NCBI GenBank assembly: GCA_035640455.1
Contig: DASQWB010000071.1
Span: 1 to 49,474 of the forward strand
Origin: AC-50 sp035640455
Lineage (GTDB): Bacteria > Actinomycetota > Thermoleophilia > Gaiellales > Gaiellaceae
Length of the DNA: 49,474 nucleotides
Reading direction: 5' to 3'
The notes under the pieces were generated by a model that was given only the letters and a program-made list of their open reading frames with translations, did no database searches and was not told the origin of the DNA. This document shows, piece after piece, positions 1 to 8,426 of the stretch. A program made the translations under genes and the position numbers. Positions within the stretch are counted from its first letter, which is position 1. Every line of letters starts with the position of its first letter.

Positions 1-375
1 GCCTACGTCCATCCGCCGGCGAACAAGGTCGGCGCGCTCGTCAACCTCGGCGGCGGCTCGGCGGAGCTCGCCCGGGCGCTCGCCATGCACATCGCGTGGT
101 ACGACCCGCGCTGGATCGCCCGCGAGGACGTGCCCGAGGAGACGATCGCCACCGAGCGGGGCATGCTCCTCAACTCGAAAGAGGTCCAGTCGAAGCCCGA
201 GCAGGCGCGCGAGAAGATCGTCGACGGGATGATGAACAAGCGCTACTTCGCGGAGCGCGGCGGCGTCCTCCTCGACCAGCCGTGGATCCACGAGCAGTCG
301 AAGACGGTCGCGCAGGCGCTCGCCGAGGAGGGCGCCGAGGTGCTCGAGTTCGAGCGCTTTGCCCTCGGTGACTGA
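1..375 (+). CDS. tsf: Elongation factor Ts, C-terminal part (partial at window start)
   Basis: EF-Ts is the guanine-nucleotide exchange factor that regenerates EF-Tu-GTP in the cytoplasm. The frame is open from base 1 and the last 124 residues are visible. They carry the typical dimerisation-domain text (KVGALVNL, then MHIAWYDPRW) and a C-terminal segment with GVLLDQPWIHE and KTVAQAL. The 5' part lies outside the window. The stop overlaps the likely GTG start of pyrH by eight bases, so the two are translationally coupled in the widespread tsf-pyrH-frr order. Confidence 0.95.
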   Translation, partial: AYVHPPANKVGALVNLGGGSAELARALAMHIAWYDPRWIAREDVPEETIATERGMLLNSKEVQSKPEQAREKIVDGMMNKRYFAERGGVLLDQPWIHEQSKTVAQALAEEGAEVLEFERFALGD

Positions 376-1132
376 GGCAAGCTCGGAACAGGCAATCGCC
401 GCCTCGCGCGCGCCGGTCTTCCACCGCATCCTGCTGAAGCTCTCCGGCGAGGCCCTCATGGGCCCGCGGGAATACGGGATCGACCTGCCGACGGTCGAGG
501 CGATCGCCGCCGAGATCAGTGACGTGCACGAGCGGGCCGTCGACGTGGCGATCGTGATCGGGGCGGGGAACTTCTACCGCGGGATGGCGGCTGCGGCGGA
601 GGGCATGGACCGGGCGACGGCCGACTACGCGGGCATGCTCGCGACCGTGCTCAACTCGCTGGCGCTGCAGGACGCGCTCGAGCGGGGCGGGGCGACCACG
701 CGCGTCCTGTCGGCGATCGAGGTCGCGGCGATCGCCGAGCCGTACATCCGCCGCCGGGCGATCCGCCACCTCGAGAAGGACCGGACCGTCATCTTCGCCG
801 CCGGCACCGGCAACCCGTTCTTCACCACCGACACGGCCGCTGCGCTGCGGGCGCTCGAGATCGGCGCCGACGCGATCCTGATGGCGAAGCACGCCGTCGA
901 GGGCGTCTACGACGGCGACCCGCGGGCCGACCCGGGAGCGGAGTTCCTGCCCGAGCTCACGCACCGCGACGCGCTCGAGCGCGGGCTCAAGGTGATGGAT
1001 ACGACCGCGCTCTCCCTCTGCATGGACAACAATCTGCCGATCCACGTGTTCGCTCTCGCCGACGGCAACATCCGCCGGGTCGTCCTCGGCGAACGGGTCG
1101 GCACGCTGATCTCGACCCCCAGGGAGGGCTGA
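368..1132 (+). CDS. pyrH: UMP kinase
   Basis: Phosphorylates UMP to UDP with ATP in pyrimidine nucleotide synthesis; a cytoplasmic amino acid kinase-fold hexamer. Seen: the N-terminal ILLKLSGEALMG loop, VIGAGNFYRG, DYAGMLATVLNSLALQ, FAAGTGNPFFTTDTAA and the GVYDGDP metal/ATP segment, all in family order. About 254 residues is normal length with a small N-terminal extension. I chose GTG at 368 because it overlaps the tsf stop; TTG at 359 in the same frame is an alternative. The frr start follows the stop directly. Confidence 0.95.
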   Translation: MTEASSEQAIAASRAPVFHRILLKLSGEALMGPREYGIDLPTVEAIAAEISDVHERAVDVAIVIGAGNFYRGMAAAAEGMDRATADYAGMLATVLNSLALQDALERGGATTRVLSAIEVAAIAEPYIRRRAIRHLEKDRTVIFAAGTGNPFFTTDTAAALRALEIGADAILMAKHAVEGVYDGDPRADPGAEFLPELTHRDALERGLKVMDTTALSLCMDNNLPIHVFALADGNIRRVVLGERVGTLISTPREG

Positions 1133-1696
1133 ATGCCACCAATCGAAGACTTCCTCGCCGACGCGACGAGGCGCATGGACAAGTCCATCGAGAGCACCCG
1201 GCAGGAGTTCAACAGCGTCCGCACGGGTCGCGCCTCGCCGGCGCTCCTCGACCGCATCCACGTCGACTACTACGGCACGCCGACGCCGCTCAAGAACCTG
1301 GCGACGATCTCTGCCCCGGAGCCGCGGCTCCTGAACGTCCAGCCGTTCGACCCGAACTCCGTGAAGGCGATCGAGAAGGCGATCCAGGAATCCGACCTCG
1401 GACTCCAGCCGTCGAACGACGGCAAGCTGATCCGGCTGTCGATCCCGCAACTCACCGAGGAGCGGCGCAAGGAGCTCGTCAAGGTCGTGCGGCGCTACGC
1501 CGAAGACGGCAAGGTGGCGATCAGGAACGTGCGCCGGGACATCATGCGGCACCTCGAGGAGCTCGTCCGGAACGGCGAGGTCGGCGACGACGAGGAGCGG
1601 CGCGCCGAGAACCAGGTGCAGAAGCTGACGGACGAGCACACGAAGGCGATCGACGAGCTCTTGAAGCACAAAGAAGCCGAGATCATGGAAGTGTGA
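1133..1696 (+). CDS. frr: Ribosome recycling factor
   Basis: RRF splits post-termination ribosomes together with EF-G. The 187-residue protein has the canonical composition: an N-terminal helix with KSIESTRQEFNSVRTGRASP, the small beta domain (YYGTPTPLKNLATISAPEPR), PFDPNSVKAIEKAIQESDLG, and the C-terminal helix (RRDIMRHLEE...VQKLTDEH). ATG starts immediately after the pyrH stop and is preceded by a strong Shine-Dalgarno run AGGGAGGG at 1121-1128. Confidence 0.97.
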   Translation: MPPIEDFLADATRRMDKSIESTRQEFNSVRTGRASPALLDRIHVDYYGTPTPLKNLATISAPEPRLLNVQPFDPNSVKAIEKAIQESDLGLQPSNDGKLIRLSIPQLTEERRKELVKVVRRYAEDGKVAIRNVRRDIMRHLEELVRNGEVGDDEERRAENQVQKLTDEHTKAIDELLKHKEAEIMEV

Positions 1697-1715
1697 GCCG
1701 CGCGGGCGGCGCTGC

Positions 1716-2465
1716 GTGAGCTTTCTCACGAAGATCCGCACCCTGGCCGGCGTCCGCCCCGCGCCGGAGCCGGAGCTGCCCGCGGTCGCCCGCTCGGTCG
1801 CGATCGTGATGGACGGCAACGGCCGGTGGGCCAAGCGCCGAGGCCTGCCGGTCGCCGCCGGTCATCGCGCCGGTACGCGGGCCCTGCGCCGGACGGTCGA
1901 GGCCGCGATCGACCTCGGCGTCGAGTCGCTCGCCGTGTACGCCTTCTCGACCGAGAACTGGACACGGCCGGCGGAGGAGGTCGACGCGCTGATGGAGATC
2001 TTCGGCGAGACGATCGAGCGCGAGCTGCCGGACCTGGCGAAGGAGGGCGTCCGCACCCGCTTCCTCGGTCGCCGCGACCGCGCGCCCGCGGAGCTCCAGG
2101 CGCAGATGGCCGCGCTCGAGGAGGAGACGGCCGCGAACGACCGGCTCCACCTCTGGATCGCGTTCGACTACGGCGGCCGCGCCGAGCTGGTGGAGGCCGC
2201 GCGTCGGCTCGTTGAGTCGGGGGTCGAGCCGGAGGAGGTCGACGAGGCGCTCCTCGCCGAGCACCTCTACGCGCCCGAGATGCTCGATCCCGACCTCCTC
2301 GTCCGCACCTCGGGCGAGCTCCGGATCTCGAACTTCCTGCTCTGGCAGCTCGCGTACGCCGAGCTCGTCTTCGTCGACCGCCTCTGGCCGGACTTCGGCG
2401 AGGCCGACCTGCGTGCCGCCTTGGAGGAGTATGCGCGCCGCCGCCGCCGCTTCGGCGGACGATAG
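1716..2465 (+). CDS. uppS: Isoprenyl (undecaprenyl) diphosphate synthase
   Basis: cis-prenyltransferase that condenses isopentenyl diphosphate on an allylic diphosphate to make the undecaprenyl carrier lipid for peptidoglycan. Seen: VMDGNGRWAKRRG near residue 30 (catalytic Asp and P-loop-like segment), HRAGTRALR, YAFSTENWTRP, and the C-terminal DLLVRTSGELRISNFLLWQ with ELVFVDRLWPDF. The 249 residues match the family. The start is GTG, 19 bases after frr. The 3' end overlaps cdsA by 35 bases, indicating one transcript. Confidence 0.95.
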   Translation: MSFLTKIRTLAGVRPAPEPELPAVARSVAIVMDGNGRWAKRRGLPVAAGHRAGTRALRRTVEAAIDLGVESLAVYAFSTENWTRPAEEVDALMEIFGETIERELPDLAKEGVRTRFLGRRDRAPAELQAQMAALEEETAANDRLHLWIAFDYGGRAELVEAARRLVESGVEPEEVDEALLAEHLYAPEMLDPDLLVRTSGELRISNFLLWQLAYAELVFVDRLWPDFGEADLRAALEEYARRRRRFGGR

Positions 2466-3273
2466 GGAACCGCGCCTGAGCGCGTTCTGGTCGCGCATCT
2501 TCGTCGTCGCCGCGCTGCTGCCCGCCGTGCTCGGGCTGGTCTGGCTCGGCGGCTGGTGGGTGCTCTTTCTCGCGGGGGTCGCGGGGGCAATCGCGCTGCA
2601 CGAGTACTTCGGGATGATCCGCGAGCTGCGGCCGGTCGCGCTCGCCGGCTTCACGGGCTTCGGCCTCGCGCTCCTCGGCGTCCAGCTCGGCGGCCTCGAG
2701 TGGATGCTCGGCGGCTTCCTGTCGACGCTCGGGCTCGCCTTCGGGCTGCACCTGGTCGCGCGGACGCGGGCCTCGGCGACGGTCGCCGTCGCCTCGACCG
2801 TCCTCGGCGCCGGCTGGATCGGCCTCGGCCTCGGGCACCTCGTTCTCTTGCGCGGCTTCGAGGAGCACGGGCAGCTCGCCGCCTTCACCGTCCTCCTCGC
2901 GGTCTGGGCCGGAGACACCACCGCGTACCTGACCGGGCGGCTCGTGGGGCGCCACCGACTCGCGCCGACGATCTCGCCGGGCAAGACCTGGGAAGGCTTC
3001 GTCGCGGGCACCGCCGCGTCCGTCTTTGTCGCGTTCGTCGCGCTCTACAAGCAGGGGCTCGCCGACGGCTGGCGGTCGATCGTCCTCGGCTTCGCGATCG
3101 CGTTCGCGGGCGCGCTCGGCGACCTCTTCGAGTCGGCGCTCAAGCGGGACGTGGGCGTGAAGGACAGCGGCAGCGTGCTCGCCGACCACGGCGGGATGCT
3201 CGACCGCATCGACGCGCTCCTCTTCGCCGGCGTGGCGTCGTACTATCTCTTCCGCGCCTTCGGCGCGGCGTAG
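2431..3273 (+). CDS. cdsA: Phosphatidate cytidylyltransferase (CDP-diglyceride synthase)
   Basis: Integral membrane enzyme making CDP-diacylglycerol from phosphatidate and CTP, the precursor for PgsA further along the window. Several hydrophobic segments (FVVAALLPAVLGLVWLGG, VLFLAGVAGAIALH and others) precede the signature SALKRDVGVKDSG followed by LADHGGMLDRID, which fits the CDS family pattern. I start at ATG 2431 because TTGGAGGAG sits just before it. The frame is open further upstream but that part is low-complexity R/S text from the uppS antiframe. About 280 residues, normal for the family. Confidence 0.93.
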   Translation: MRAAAAASADDREPRLSAFWSRIFVVAALLPAVLGLVWLGGWWVLFLAGVAGAIALHEYFGMIRELRPVALAGFTGFGLALLGVQLGGLEWMLGGFLSTLGLAFGLHLVARTRASATVAVASTVLGAGWIGLGLGHLVLLRGFEEHGQLAAFTVLLAVWAGDTTAYLTGRLVGRHRLAPTISPGKTWEGFVAGTAASVFVAFVALYKQGLADGWRSIVLGFAIAFAGALGDLFESALKRDVGVKDSGSVLADHGGMLDRIDALLFAGVASYYLFRAFGAA

Positions 3274-3303
3274 CGGCCGAACGGTAGGAGGGCAAGGGCC
3301 GCC

Positions 3304-3309
3304 TAGACT
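3304..3309 (+). promoter_or_regulatory. -10 element of a probable leaderless promoter for dxr
   Basis: TAGACT lies exactly six bases before the GTG start of dxr, so transcription would begin at or next to the start codon. I see no convincing -35. No Shine-Dalgarno sequence is placed for the GTG. The same arrangement recurs at eight other genes in the window. Confidence 0.5.
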
Positions 3310-3315
3310 GAGCCC

Positions 3316-4383
3316 GTGAAGCGGATCGCCATCCTCGGCGCGACGGGGTCGATCGGCCGCCAGGCGCTCGAGATCGTCGAGCGGCACCCCAGCCTCGAGC
3401 TCGTCGCCGCCGCGTCGGGCTCACAGCCCATCGACGGCCTCGCGCCACACACGCAGGTGGGCGGCGATCTGACCGAGCTCCTCGAGCGCGCGATGCCCGA
3501 GCCCGACCTCGTCCTGAACGCCGTCGTCGGCTTCGCGGGCCTGCCGGCGACGCTCTGGTGCCTCGAGCACGGCGTCGACCTCGCGCTCGCCAACAAGGAG
3601 AGCCTCGTCGCCGGCGGCGAGCTCGCGACCGCCGCGCACACCCGTGGAGGCGGACGCCTGCTCCCCGTCGACAGCGAGCACTCGGCGCTCCACCAGTGCC
3701 TCGAAGGGCGCGCAGCCGAGACGATCCACTCCGTCGTCCTCACCGCCTCCGGCGGCCCGTTCCGCGGCCGCAGCCGCGACGACCTCGCCGACGTGACGCC
3801 CGAGGAGGCCCTCGCACATCCGACGTGGAACATGGGCCGAAAGATCACTGTGGACTCTGCAACTCTCGCCAACAAGGGGCTCGAGCTGATCGAGGCGCAC
3901 TTCCTGTTCGACCTGCCGTACGACCGCATCGAGGTCGCCGTCCATCCGACCTCGGTCGTGCACGCGCTCGTCCGCCTCCGCGACGGCGCCGCGCTCGCCC
4001 ATCTCGGCTACCCCGACATGCGCGTGCCGATCTCCTACGCGCTCACGTACCCGGAGCGCGCCGCGACCCCGATCCTGCCGCTCGACCTGGCCTCGGGCCT
4101 GACGCTCGAGTTCTCCGCGCCCGACCTCGAGACGTTCCCGCTCCTCGCCCTCGCGCGCGAGGCCGGGGAGCGAGGCGGCACCTACACGTGCGCCTACAAC
4201 GCGGCGAACGAGGTCGCAGTGGCGGCGTTCCTCGACGGTCGGCTGTCCTTCCTCGGCATCGCGGAGGTCGTGGAGGACGCGCTCGCCGCCGCCGACGGCA
4301 CGCCTGCGCGCGATCTCGCCGACCTCGTCGAGGCCGACGCCGCGGCCCGCCGAGTGGCGGAGCGGGGACTCCAGCCGGCATGA
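3316..4383 (+). CDS. dxr: 1-deoxy-D-xylulose 5-phosphate reductoisomerase
   Basis: Second step of the MEP isoprenoid pathway: converts DXP to MEP with NADPH and a divalent metal. The N-terminus has the NADPH-binding IAILGATGSIGRQALEI. The metal/substrate segment LLPVDSEHSALHQCL lies near residue 118. The catalytic lid region is TWNMGRKITVDSATLANKG followed by LELIEAHFLF. 355 residues is slightly short but complete. It overlaps rseP by four bases (ATGA) and works with ispG at 7.1 kb. Confidence 0.96.
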   Translation: MKRIAILGATGSIGRQALEIVERHPSLELVAAASGSQPIDGLAPHTQVGGDLTELLERAMPEPDLVLNAVVGFAGLPATLWCLEHGVDLALANKESLVAGGELATAAHTRGGGRLLPVDSEHSALHQCLEGRAAETIHSVVLTASGGPFRGRSRDDLADVTPEEALAHPTWNMGRKITVDSATLANKGLELIEAHFLFDLPYDRIEVAVHPTSVVHALVRLRDGAALAHLGYPDMRVPISYALTYPERAATPILPLDLASGLTLEFSAPDLETFPLLALAREAGERGGTYTCAYNAANEVAVAAFLDGRLSFLGIAEVVEDALAAADGTPARDLADLVEADAAARRVAERGLQPA

Positions 4384-5591
4384 CGGCCGTTGCGATCCTC
4401 GGCCTCGGCGTCCTGATCCTCGTGCACGAGGCCGGTCACTTCTTCACCGCGCGAGCGGTCGGGATGAATCCGCGCCGCTTCTACGTCGGCTTCCCGCCGG
4501 CGCTCGTCAAGTGGCGCCGGAAGGGGATCGAGTACGGCCTCGGCTCGATCCCGCTCGGCGGCTACGTGAAGATCCCCGGGATGCACCGTCCGTCGTCTTC
4601 GGACGCGGACGTGCACTTCGGCCGGGCGATCTCCGAGCGGCCGCAGCTCTTCGCGCTCGTGACCGCGCTCCGCCGCCGGCTCGAGGAGGGGGAGATGGAG
4701 GCCGCCCGGGGCGAGGTCGACGCGCTCGAGGCGGAGCTCCGCGGCGCGCCGCTCTCGCCCGGCGCGCGCAAGACCGCCGAGCGGGGGATCCAGGAGCTTC
4801 GCGACGCCCTCGGCTCCGACCCCTATTGGCGCCAGCGCACGTGGAAGAAGGTCGCCGTGATCTTCGCCGGCCCGGGGACGAACCTCCTGCTCGCGCTCGT
4901 GCTCTTCACGGTCCTCTTGATGCTCTCCGGGGGCAAGGTGACCGGGAAGGTCGCCCAGGTGCAGTCGGGTACGCCGGCGGCGAAGGTCGGGCTCCGACCC
5001 CACGACCGCATCATCGCGATCGGCGGCCGGAGAGTGGCGCCGACCGACATCCGGGACCGCATCGCGTCGTCGCACGGCCGCCCGCTGACGCTCGTCGTCC
5101 GGCGGCACGGGCAGCGTGTCGTGCTGGGGCCGGTGCAAGCGGAGAAGAAGGACGGCGCGTACCGCCTCGGGTTCGTCCTGCACGCTCCCGGTCTCGCGGC
5201 GCCGGCGGCCGTGTGGCAGTCGGTGAAGCTGACCGGCGAGATCGCGAAGCGGACGGCGCTCGTGATCAAGGGCCTCGTCCACCGCGAGGTGCGGAAGCAG
5301 ATCTCCAGCCCGGTCGGGATCACCGAGGTCTCCACCCAGGCGCTCCACGAGGGCCTACAGAGCTACCTCTGGGTCCTCGGCTTCTTGAGCCTGTCGCTCG
5401 CGCTCCTCAACCTGCTGCCGCTCCTGCCGCTCGACGGCGGCCACATCGCCTTTTCGCTCGTTGAAGGCCTGCGCGGCCGGGCCGTCGGCCGCGAGGTCTA
5501 CGAGCGCGTCTCCGTCGTCGGGATCGCGCTCGTGCTGATGCTCTACGTCATCGGCCTCTCGAACGACATCGGGCGCCTCGGCGGCGGCTGA
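4380..5591 (+). CDS. rseP: Site-2 intramembrane zinc metalloprotease (RseP/RasP family)
   Basis: Membrane protease that cuts transmembrane segments, classically of anti-sigma factors or leftover signal peptides. Seen: zinc motif HEAGH in the first membrane helix (about residue 15), the GLGSIPLGGYVKIPGM strand, FAGPGTNLLLALVLF, a PDZ domain (VQSGTPAAKVGLRPHDRIIAI) and the third zinc ligand in LLPLDGGHIAF. About 403 residues. Unusual: a charged helical insertion of roughly 65 residues (around 85-150, starting TALRRRLEEGEMEAARGEVD) sits between the N-terminal catalytic part and the second membrane helix. ATG overlaps the dxr stop. Confidence 0.93.
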   Translation: MTAVAILGLGVLILVHEAGHFFTARAVGMNPRRFYVGFPPALVKWRRKGIEYGLGSIPLGGYVKIPGMHRPSSSDADVHFGRAISERPQLFALVTALRRRLEEGEMEAARGEVDALEAELRGAPLSPGARKTAERGIQELRDALGSDPYWRQRTWKKVAVIFAGPGTNLLLALVLFTVLLMLSGGKVTGKVAQVQSGTPAAKVGLRPHDRIIAIGGRRVAPTDIRDRIASSHGRPLTLVVRRHGQRVVLGPVQAEKKDGAYRLGFVLHAPGLAAPAAVWQSVKLTGEIAKRTALVIKGLVHREVRKQISSPVGITEVSTQALHEGLQSYLWVLGFLSLSLALLNLLPLLPLDGGHIAFSLVEGLRGRAVGREVYERVSVVGIALVLMLYVIGLSNDIGRLGGG

Positions 5592-5660
5592 GGCGCCGCT
5601 TGCGGTGCCGTCATCAGGACGGGCGGGTTCCCCGCCTGTCCGTCTGAAGCGACCGGTCGA
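5592..5660 (+). repeat. Dispersed double-hairpin repeat, copy 1
   Basis: One of five related intergenic copies. Order: hairpin 1 (GGCGCCGC-TT-GCGGTGCC), a short TCA-containing linker, hairpin 2 (GGACGGGCGGG, short loop, CCGCCTGTCC), then GTCTGAA and the palindrome GACCGGTC. It directly follows the rseP stop and could also act as a terminator here. Confidence 0.75.
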
Positions 5661-5690
5661 GACGATGTGGGGGCGTTGGCGCCGGCTAGC

Positions 5691-5719
5691 TTGACACGAT
5701 ATATCGAAGGGCGTAAGAC
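5691..5719 (+). promoter_or_regulatory. Sigma-70-type promoter of the 5726 gene
   Basis: Perfect -35 TTGACA at 5691-5696, 17-base spacer, weak -10 TAAGAC at 5714-5719, then six bases to the GTG start. The predicted transcription start coincides with the start codon, so the mRNA is probably leaderless. Confidence 0.65.
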
Positions 5720-5725
5720 CCTTCT

Positions 5726-6457
5726 GTGCGCGCATTCCGTGTCGCCGTCTGCGTCGTCGCCCTGGCGGGGATCCTCCCGGCTACGGTAGCCGCGAAGACG
5801 ATCGTCGGGACGCCGAGGAACGACGTCCTGAAGGGGACGTCGAAGGCGGACAAGCTCTACGGCAAGGCCGGCAACGACAAGCTCTACGGGCGGGGCGGAA
5901 ACGACCTGCTCGTCGGCGGCCGAGGCGCAGACCGCTTCTTCTGCGGTGCCGGCCGCGACACGGTCCTCGCCGATGCCCGCGACAAGGTCGGCAAGGACTG
6001 CGAGGTCGTCAAGGGGCTGAAGAAGCCCAAGCCGCCGCCGCCGCCGCCGCCACCGCCACCGCCTCCACCACCGCCGCCGCCACCGCCTCCGCCGGCACCG
6101 ATGGCTCTGCCAGGTCACTACTGCGGCTTCACGAACAACGGCTACGGCTTCTGCTTCGACGTCACGCCCGACAGCCGGTACTTCACGAACGCGTACTTCG
6201 CGCTCCAGACGCCCTGCCAGCCTGACTCGAGGTTCCTGATCACGATCCAGACGCGCGGCAACGTTCCGATCCAGCCCGACCTGACGTTCGATTCCGAGGA
6301 GACCTCAGGCGATCTCGCGGGGAGCTACATCAAGGGGAAGCTCGACACCGCCGGCAACGCCCAGGGCGTCGTACACATCGCAGCGTCGTTCATCTACTCG
6401 GGCACGCACTACACCTGCCTCTTCGACACGGAGTGGACGGCGAAGCTCGGAGCCTGA
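5726..6457 (+). CDS. Secreted protein with RTX-like calcium repeats and proline spacer
   Basis: A signal peptide (AVCVVALAGILPATVAA) is followed by a short block of hemolysin-type glycine-aspartate repeats: GTPRNDVLKGT, KADKLYGKAGNDKLYGRGG, NDLLVGGRGADRFFCGAG. Such GGxGxD-like nonapeptides bind calcium in secreted RTX proteins. A run of about 25 prolines then separates them from a C-terminal domain of about 115 residues with cysteines (HYCGFTNNGYGFCFD, PCQPDSRF, YTCLFDTEW) that I do not recognise. Probably exported by Sec. It has its own promoter. Function unknown. Confidence 0.75.
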   Translation: MRAFRVAVCVVALAGILPATVAAKTIVGTPRNDVLKGTSKADKLYGKAGNDKLYGRGGNDLLVGGRGADRFFCGAGRDTVLADARDKVGKDCEVVKGLKKPKPPPPPPPPPPPPPPPPPPPPPAPMALPGHYCGFTNNGYGFCFDVTPDSRYFTNAYFALQTPCQPDSRFLITIQTRGNVPIQPDLTFDSEETSGDLAGSYIKGKLDTAGNAQGVVHIAASFIYSGTHYTCLFDTEWTAKLGA

Positions 6458-6472
6458 GGGCGCGCCGCGCTC

Positions 6473-6501
6473 TTGACATGCGTCCTCGAAGCGCGTAGAC
6501 C
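6473..6501 (+). promoter_or_regulatory. Sigma-70-type promoter of the 6537 gene
   Basis: TTGACA at 6473-6478, 17-base spacer, TAGACC at 6496-6501. Unlike many genes here it is followed by a leader of about 30 bases containing the Shine-Dalgarno GGGAGGAA. Confidence 0.65.
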
Positions 6502-6536
6502 CGGCTCGACCTGAGGGCCTAAGAGGGAGGAAAAAC

Positions 6537-6950
6537 ATGAGGCGGGCAGTGATCCCGTGGCTTCTGTTCGCGTTGGCGCTCGTCGCCGTCGCGGTGCCGA
6601 TCGCGCAGGGCACGTCGTCGGCAAAGGATCCGCGCGTCGCCGGGCTGATCAAGAAAGTGAACGCGCTCTCCAAGCAGGTCGCCGTGCTGACCGCGAGGTC
6701 GAACTGCATCTCCGTGCAGGGAATCCAGCAGTTCGGCGCGGCGGACAACGAGGGCTACCTCTACCAGCGCGCGACCGATCCGCAGGGCACCGTCGTCCTG
6801 ACGACCGCGATCGACTATCCGGTGCAGGGACAGACGCCGCAGCTCCTGATGGCGACCGTCGATCCCAAGTGCGTGGGCACCAGCCGGACGCTCTACCGCG
6901 TCGGCCGACTCGTCCACCGCACGAAGACGGCGCACCTGTCGCTGCGCTAG
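6537..6950 (+). CDS. Small secreted protein, function unknown
   Basis: A 137-residue protein with a clear signal peptide (VIPWLLFALALVAVAVPIAQ), a short heptad-like helix (VAGLIKKVNALSKQVAVLTA) and a compact C-terminal domain with two cysteines (SNCISVQG, DPKCVGTS) that may form a disulfide. GAGGGAGGAAAA directly precedes the ATG. Actinobacteria have many proteins of this layout (signal peptide, short coiled coil, small beta domain), but I cannot name a function. Confidence 0.75.
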   Translation: MRRAVIPWLLFALALVAVAVPIAQGTSSAKDPRVAGLIKKVNALSKQVAVLTARSNCISVQGIQQFGAADNEGYLYQRATDPQGTVVLTTAIDYPVQGQTPQLLMATVDPKCVGTSRTLYRVGRLVHRTKTAHLSLR

Positions 6951-6987
6951 GAGCAGCCGAGGCGTCCGGCGCGCCTGCCGGGCCCAA

Positions 6988-7056
6988 GGCACCGCTTGCG
7001 GTGCCGTGTCAGGACGCGCGGGCTTGCCCGCGCGTCCGTCTGAACCGACCGGTCGA
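6988..7056 (+). repeat. Dispersed double-hairpin repeat, copy 2
   Basis: Hairpin 1 is a perfect GGCACCGC-TT-GCGGTGCC. Hairpin 2 pairs GGACGCGCGGG with CCCGCGCGTCC across CTTG. Both are followed by GTCTGAA and the palindrome GACCGGTC. It lies between the 6537 gene and ispG, about 45 bases upstream of the ispG start. Confidence 0.75.
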
Positions 7057-7102
7057 TCCGCTGGAACTTCTCCGAGAAGGCGGGGTCTACAATCGAGCGC
7101 GG

Positions 7103-8236
7103 ATGGCGAGCGAGCGGCAGATCCGGGTCGGAAACGTGACGATCGGCGGCGGCGCCCCGGTCGTCGTCCAGTCGATGACCCTCACCATGACGCACGACGT
7201 CGAGGCGACAACGGCGCAGATCGCGGCCCTCGCCTCGGCCGGCTGCGAGGTCGTCCGCTGCGCGGTGCCGAAGACCGAGGACGCGGAGGCGCTGCGGACG
7301 ATCGTCCGCCTCTCGCCGCTCCCGGTGATCGCGGACATCCACTTCAACGCGAGCCTCGCGCTCAAAGCGATCGACGCCGGCGTCGCGGCCGTCCGGATCA
7401 ATCCGGGGAACATCGGCGGTCCGGAGAAGGTCGAGCAGGTCGTGCGGGCGGCGAAGAAGGCGGCCATCCCGATGCGGATCGGCGCCAACGCGGGCTCGCT
7501 GCCGCAGCACCTGCAGGAGCTCGCGCGCCGGGACACCGCCGAGGCGCTCGTCGTAGAGGCGCTCGAGCAGGTCGAGCTGCTGGAGAGGCTCGACTTCCGC
7601 GACTTCAAGATCTCGGTCAAGGCGAGCCACGTGCCGACGATGATCCGCGCCTACCGGATGCTCTCCGAGAAGGTGCCGTACCCGCTCCACCTCGGTGTCA
7701 CGGAGGCGGGGACGCCGTTCTCCGGCTCGATCAAGTCCGCGGTCGGCATGGGCGCCCTGCTGATGGACGGGATCGGCGACACGATCCGCGTCTCGCTCAC
7801 CGCCGACCCCGTCAAGGAAGTCGAGGTCGCGTGGGAGATCCTGAAGGCGCTCGGCCTGCGGGAGCGCGGCCCGGTGATGATCGCGTGCCCCTCGTGCGGC
7901 CGCGACAACGTCGGCGTCGAGAAGCTCGCCGTCAAGGTCGAGGAGCGGCTGCGCGCCTACCCGCAAGCGTTCGAGGTCGCCGTCATGGGCTGCGCCGTCA
8001 ACGGCCCGGGGGAGGCCGGCGACGCCGACTTCGGCATCGCGGGCGGCCGCGACGTCGGCTTCATCTACGCGCACGGCCGCGTGCTGAAGAAGGTGTCTTC
8101 GGACATCCTGATCGACGAGCTCTTCCACGAGATCGACCGCTGGATCGAGGGCGGCATGCACCGCCCAAAGCGCCTCAAGATGGCGAAGCCGGCCGCGCTC
8201 GCGATGGCGGAGGCCTCGCTGATCCCGCTGGAGTAG
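7103..8236 (+). CDS. ispG: 4-hydroxy-3-methylbut-2-enyl diphosphate synthase (GcpE)
   Basis: [4Fe-4S] enzyme reducing MEcPP to HMBPP in the MEP pathway, partner of dxr above. Seen: the N-terminal TIM-barrel text QSMTLTMTHDVEATTAQI, VADIHFN-like VIADIHFNASLAL, RINPGNIGG, and the cluster-binding cysteines in IACPSCGRDN and VMGCAVNGPGEAGDADFG. 377 residues, the short bacterial form without the plant-type insertion. The ATG is nine bases downstream of TACAAT at 7088-7093, a good -10, so the leader would be only two or three bases. Confidence 0.96.
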   Translation: MASERQIRVGNVTIGGGAPVVVQSMTLTMTHDVEATTAQIAALASAGCEVVRCAVPKTEDAEALRTIVRLSPLPVIADIHFNASLALKAIDAGVAAVRINPGNIGGPEKVEQVVRAAKKAAIPMRIGANAGSLPQHLQELARRDTAEALVVEALEQVELLERLDFRDFKISVKASHVPTMIRAYRMLSEKVPYPLHLGVTEAGTPFSGSIKSAVGMGALLMDGIGDTIRVSLTADPVKEVEVAWEILKALGLRERGPVMIACPSCGRDNVGVEKLAVKVEERLRAYPQAFEVAVMGCAVNGPGEAGDADFGIAGGRDVGFIYAHGRVLKKVSSDILIDELFHEIDRWIEGGMHRPKRLKMAKPAALAMAEASLIPLE

Positions 8237-8426
8237 GCTCAGCCCACCGGCGTTCTCGCGGAAGGCCTCGCTCCTGCGCCGCTATCCCGTCCCCGAGGTT
8301 CGTGAGGTGCGCGACGACGGCCGTCTTGCACCGGGCGGCGGTCGAGCTTCGCGTGGCCGACCGCCACGTCACCGGTGCCGAACGCCGCGCGGTGCGACGG
8401 CTCCTCACGTAACCTCAGCCGACAAC

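Noticed and set aside
170..3387. Several very long minus-strand frames opposite pyrH-frr-uppS-cdsA (up to more than 500 codons)
   Set aside because: Rich in Arg, Pro and Ala with no recognisable domain, and antisense to confidently assigned genes; a usual effect of very high GC content.
6030..6095. CCG/CCA repeat run as a possible microsatellite or regulatory repeat
   Set aside because: It encodes the proline spacer of the secreted 5726 protein in frame; the same applies to the proline tail of the PBP near 34260-34410.
8237..8426. T-box riboswitch upstream of proS
   Set aside because: No T-box consensus (AGGGTGGNACCGCG-like) or antiterminator pairing is visible, and a near-leaderless -10 lies close to the GTG.
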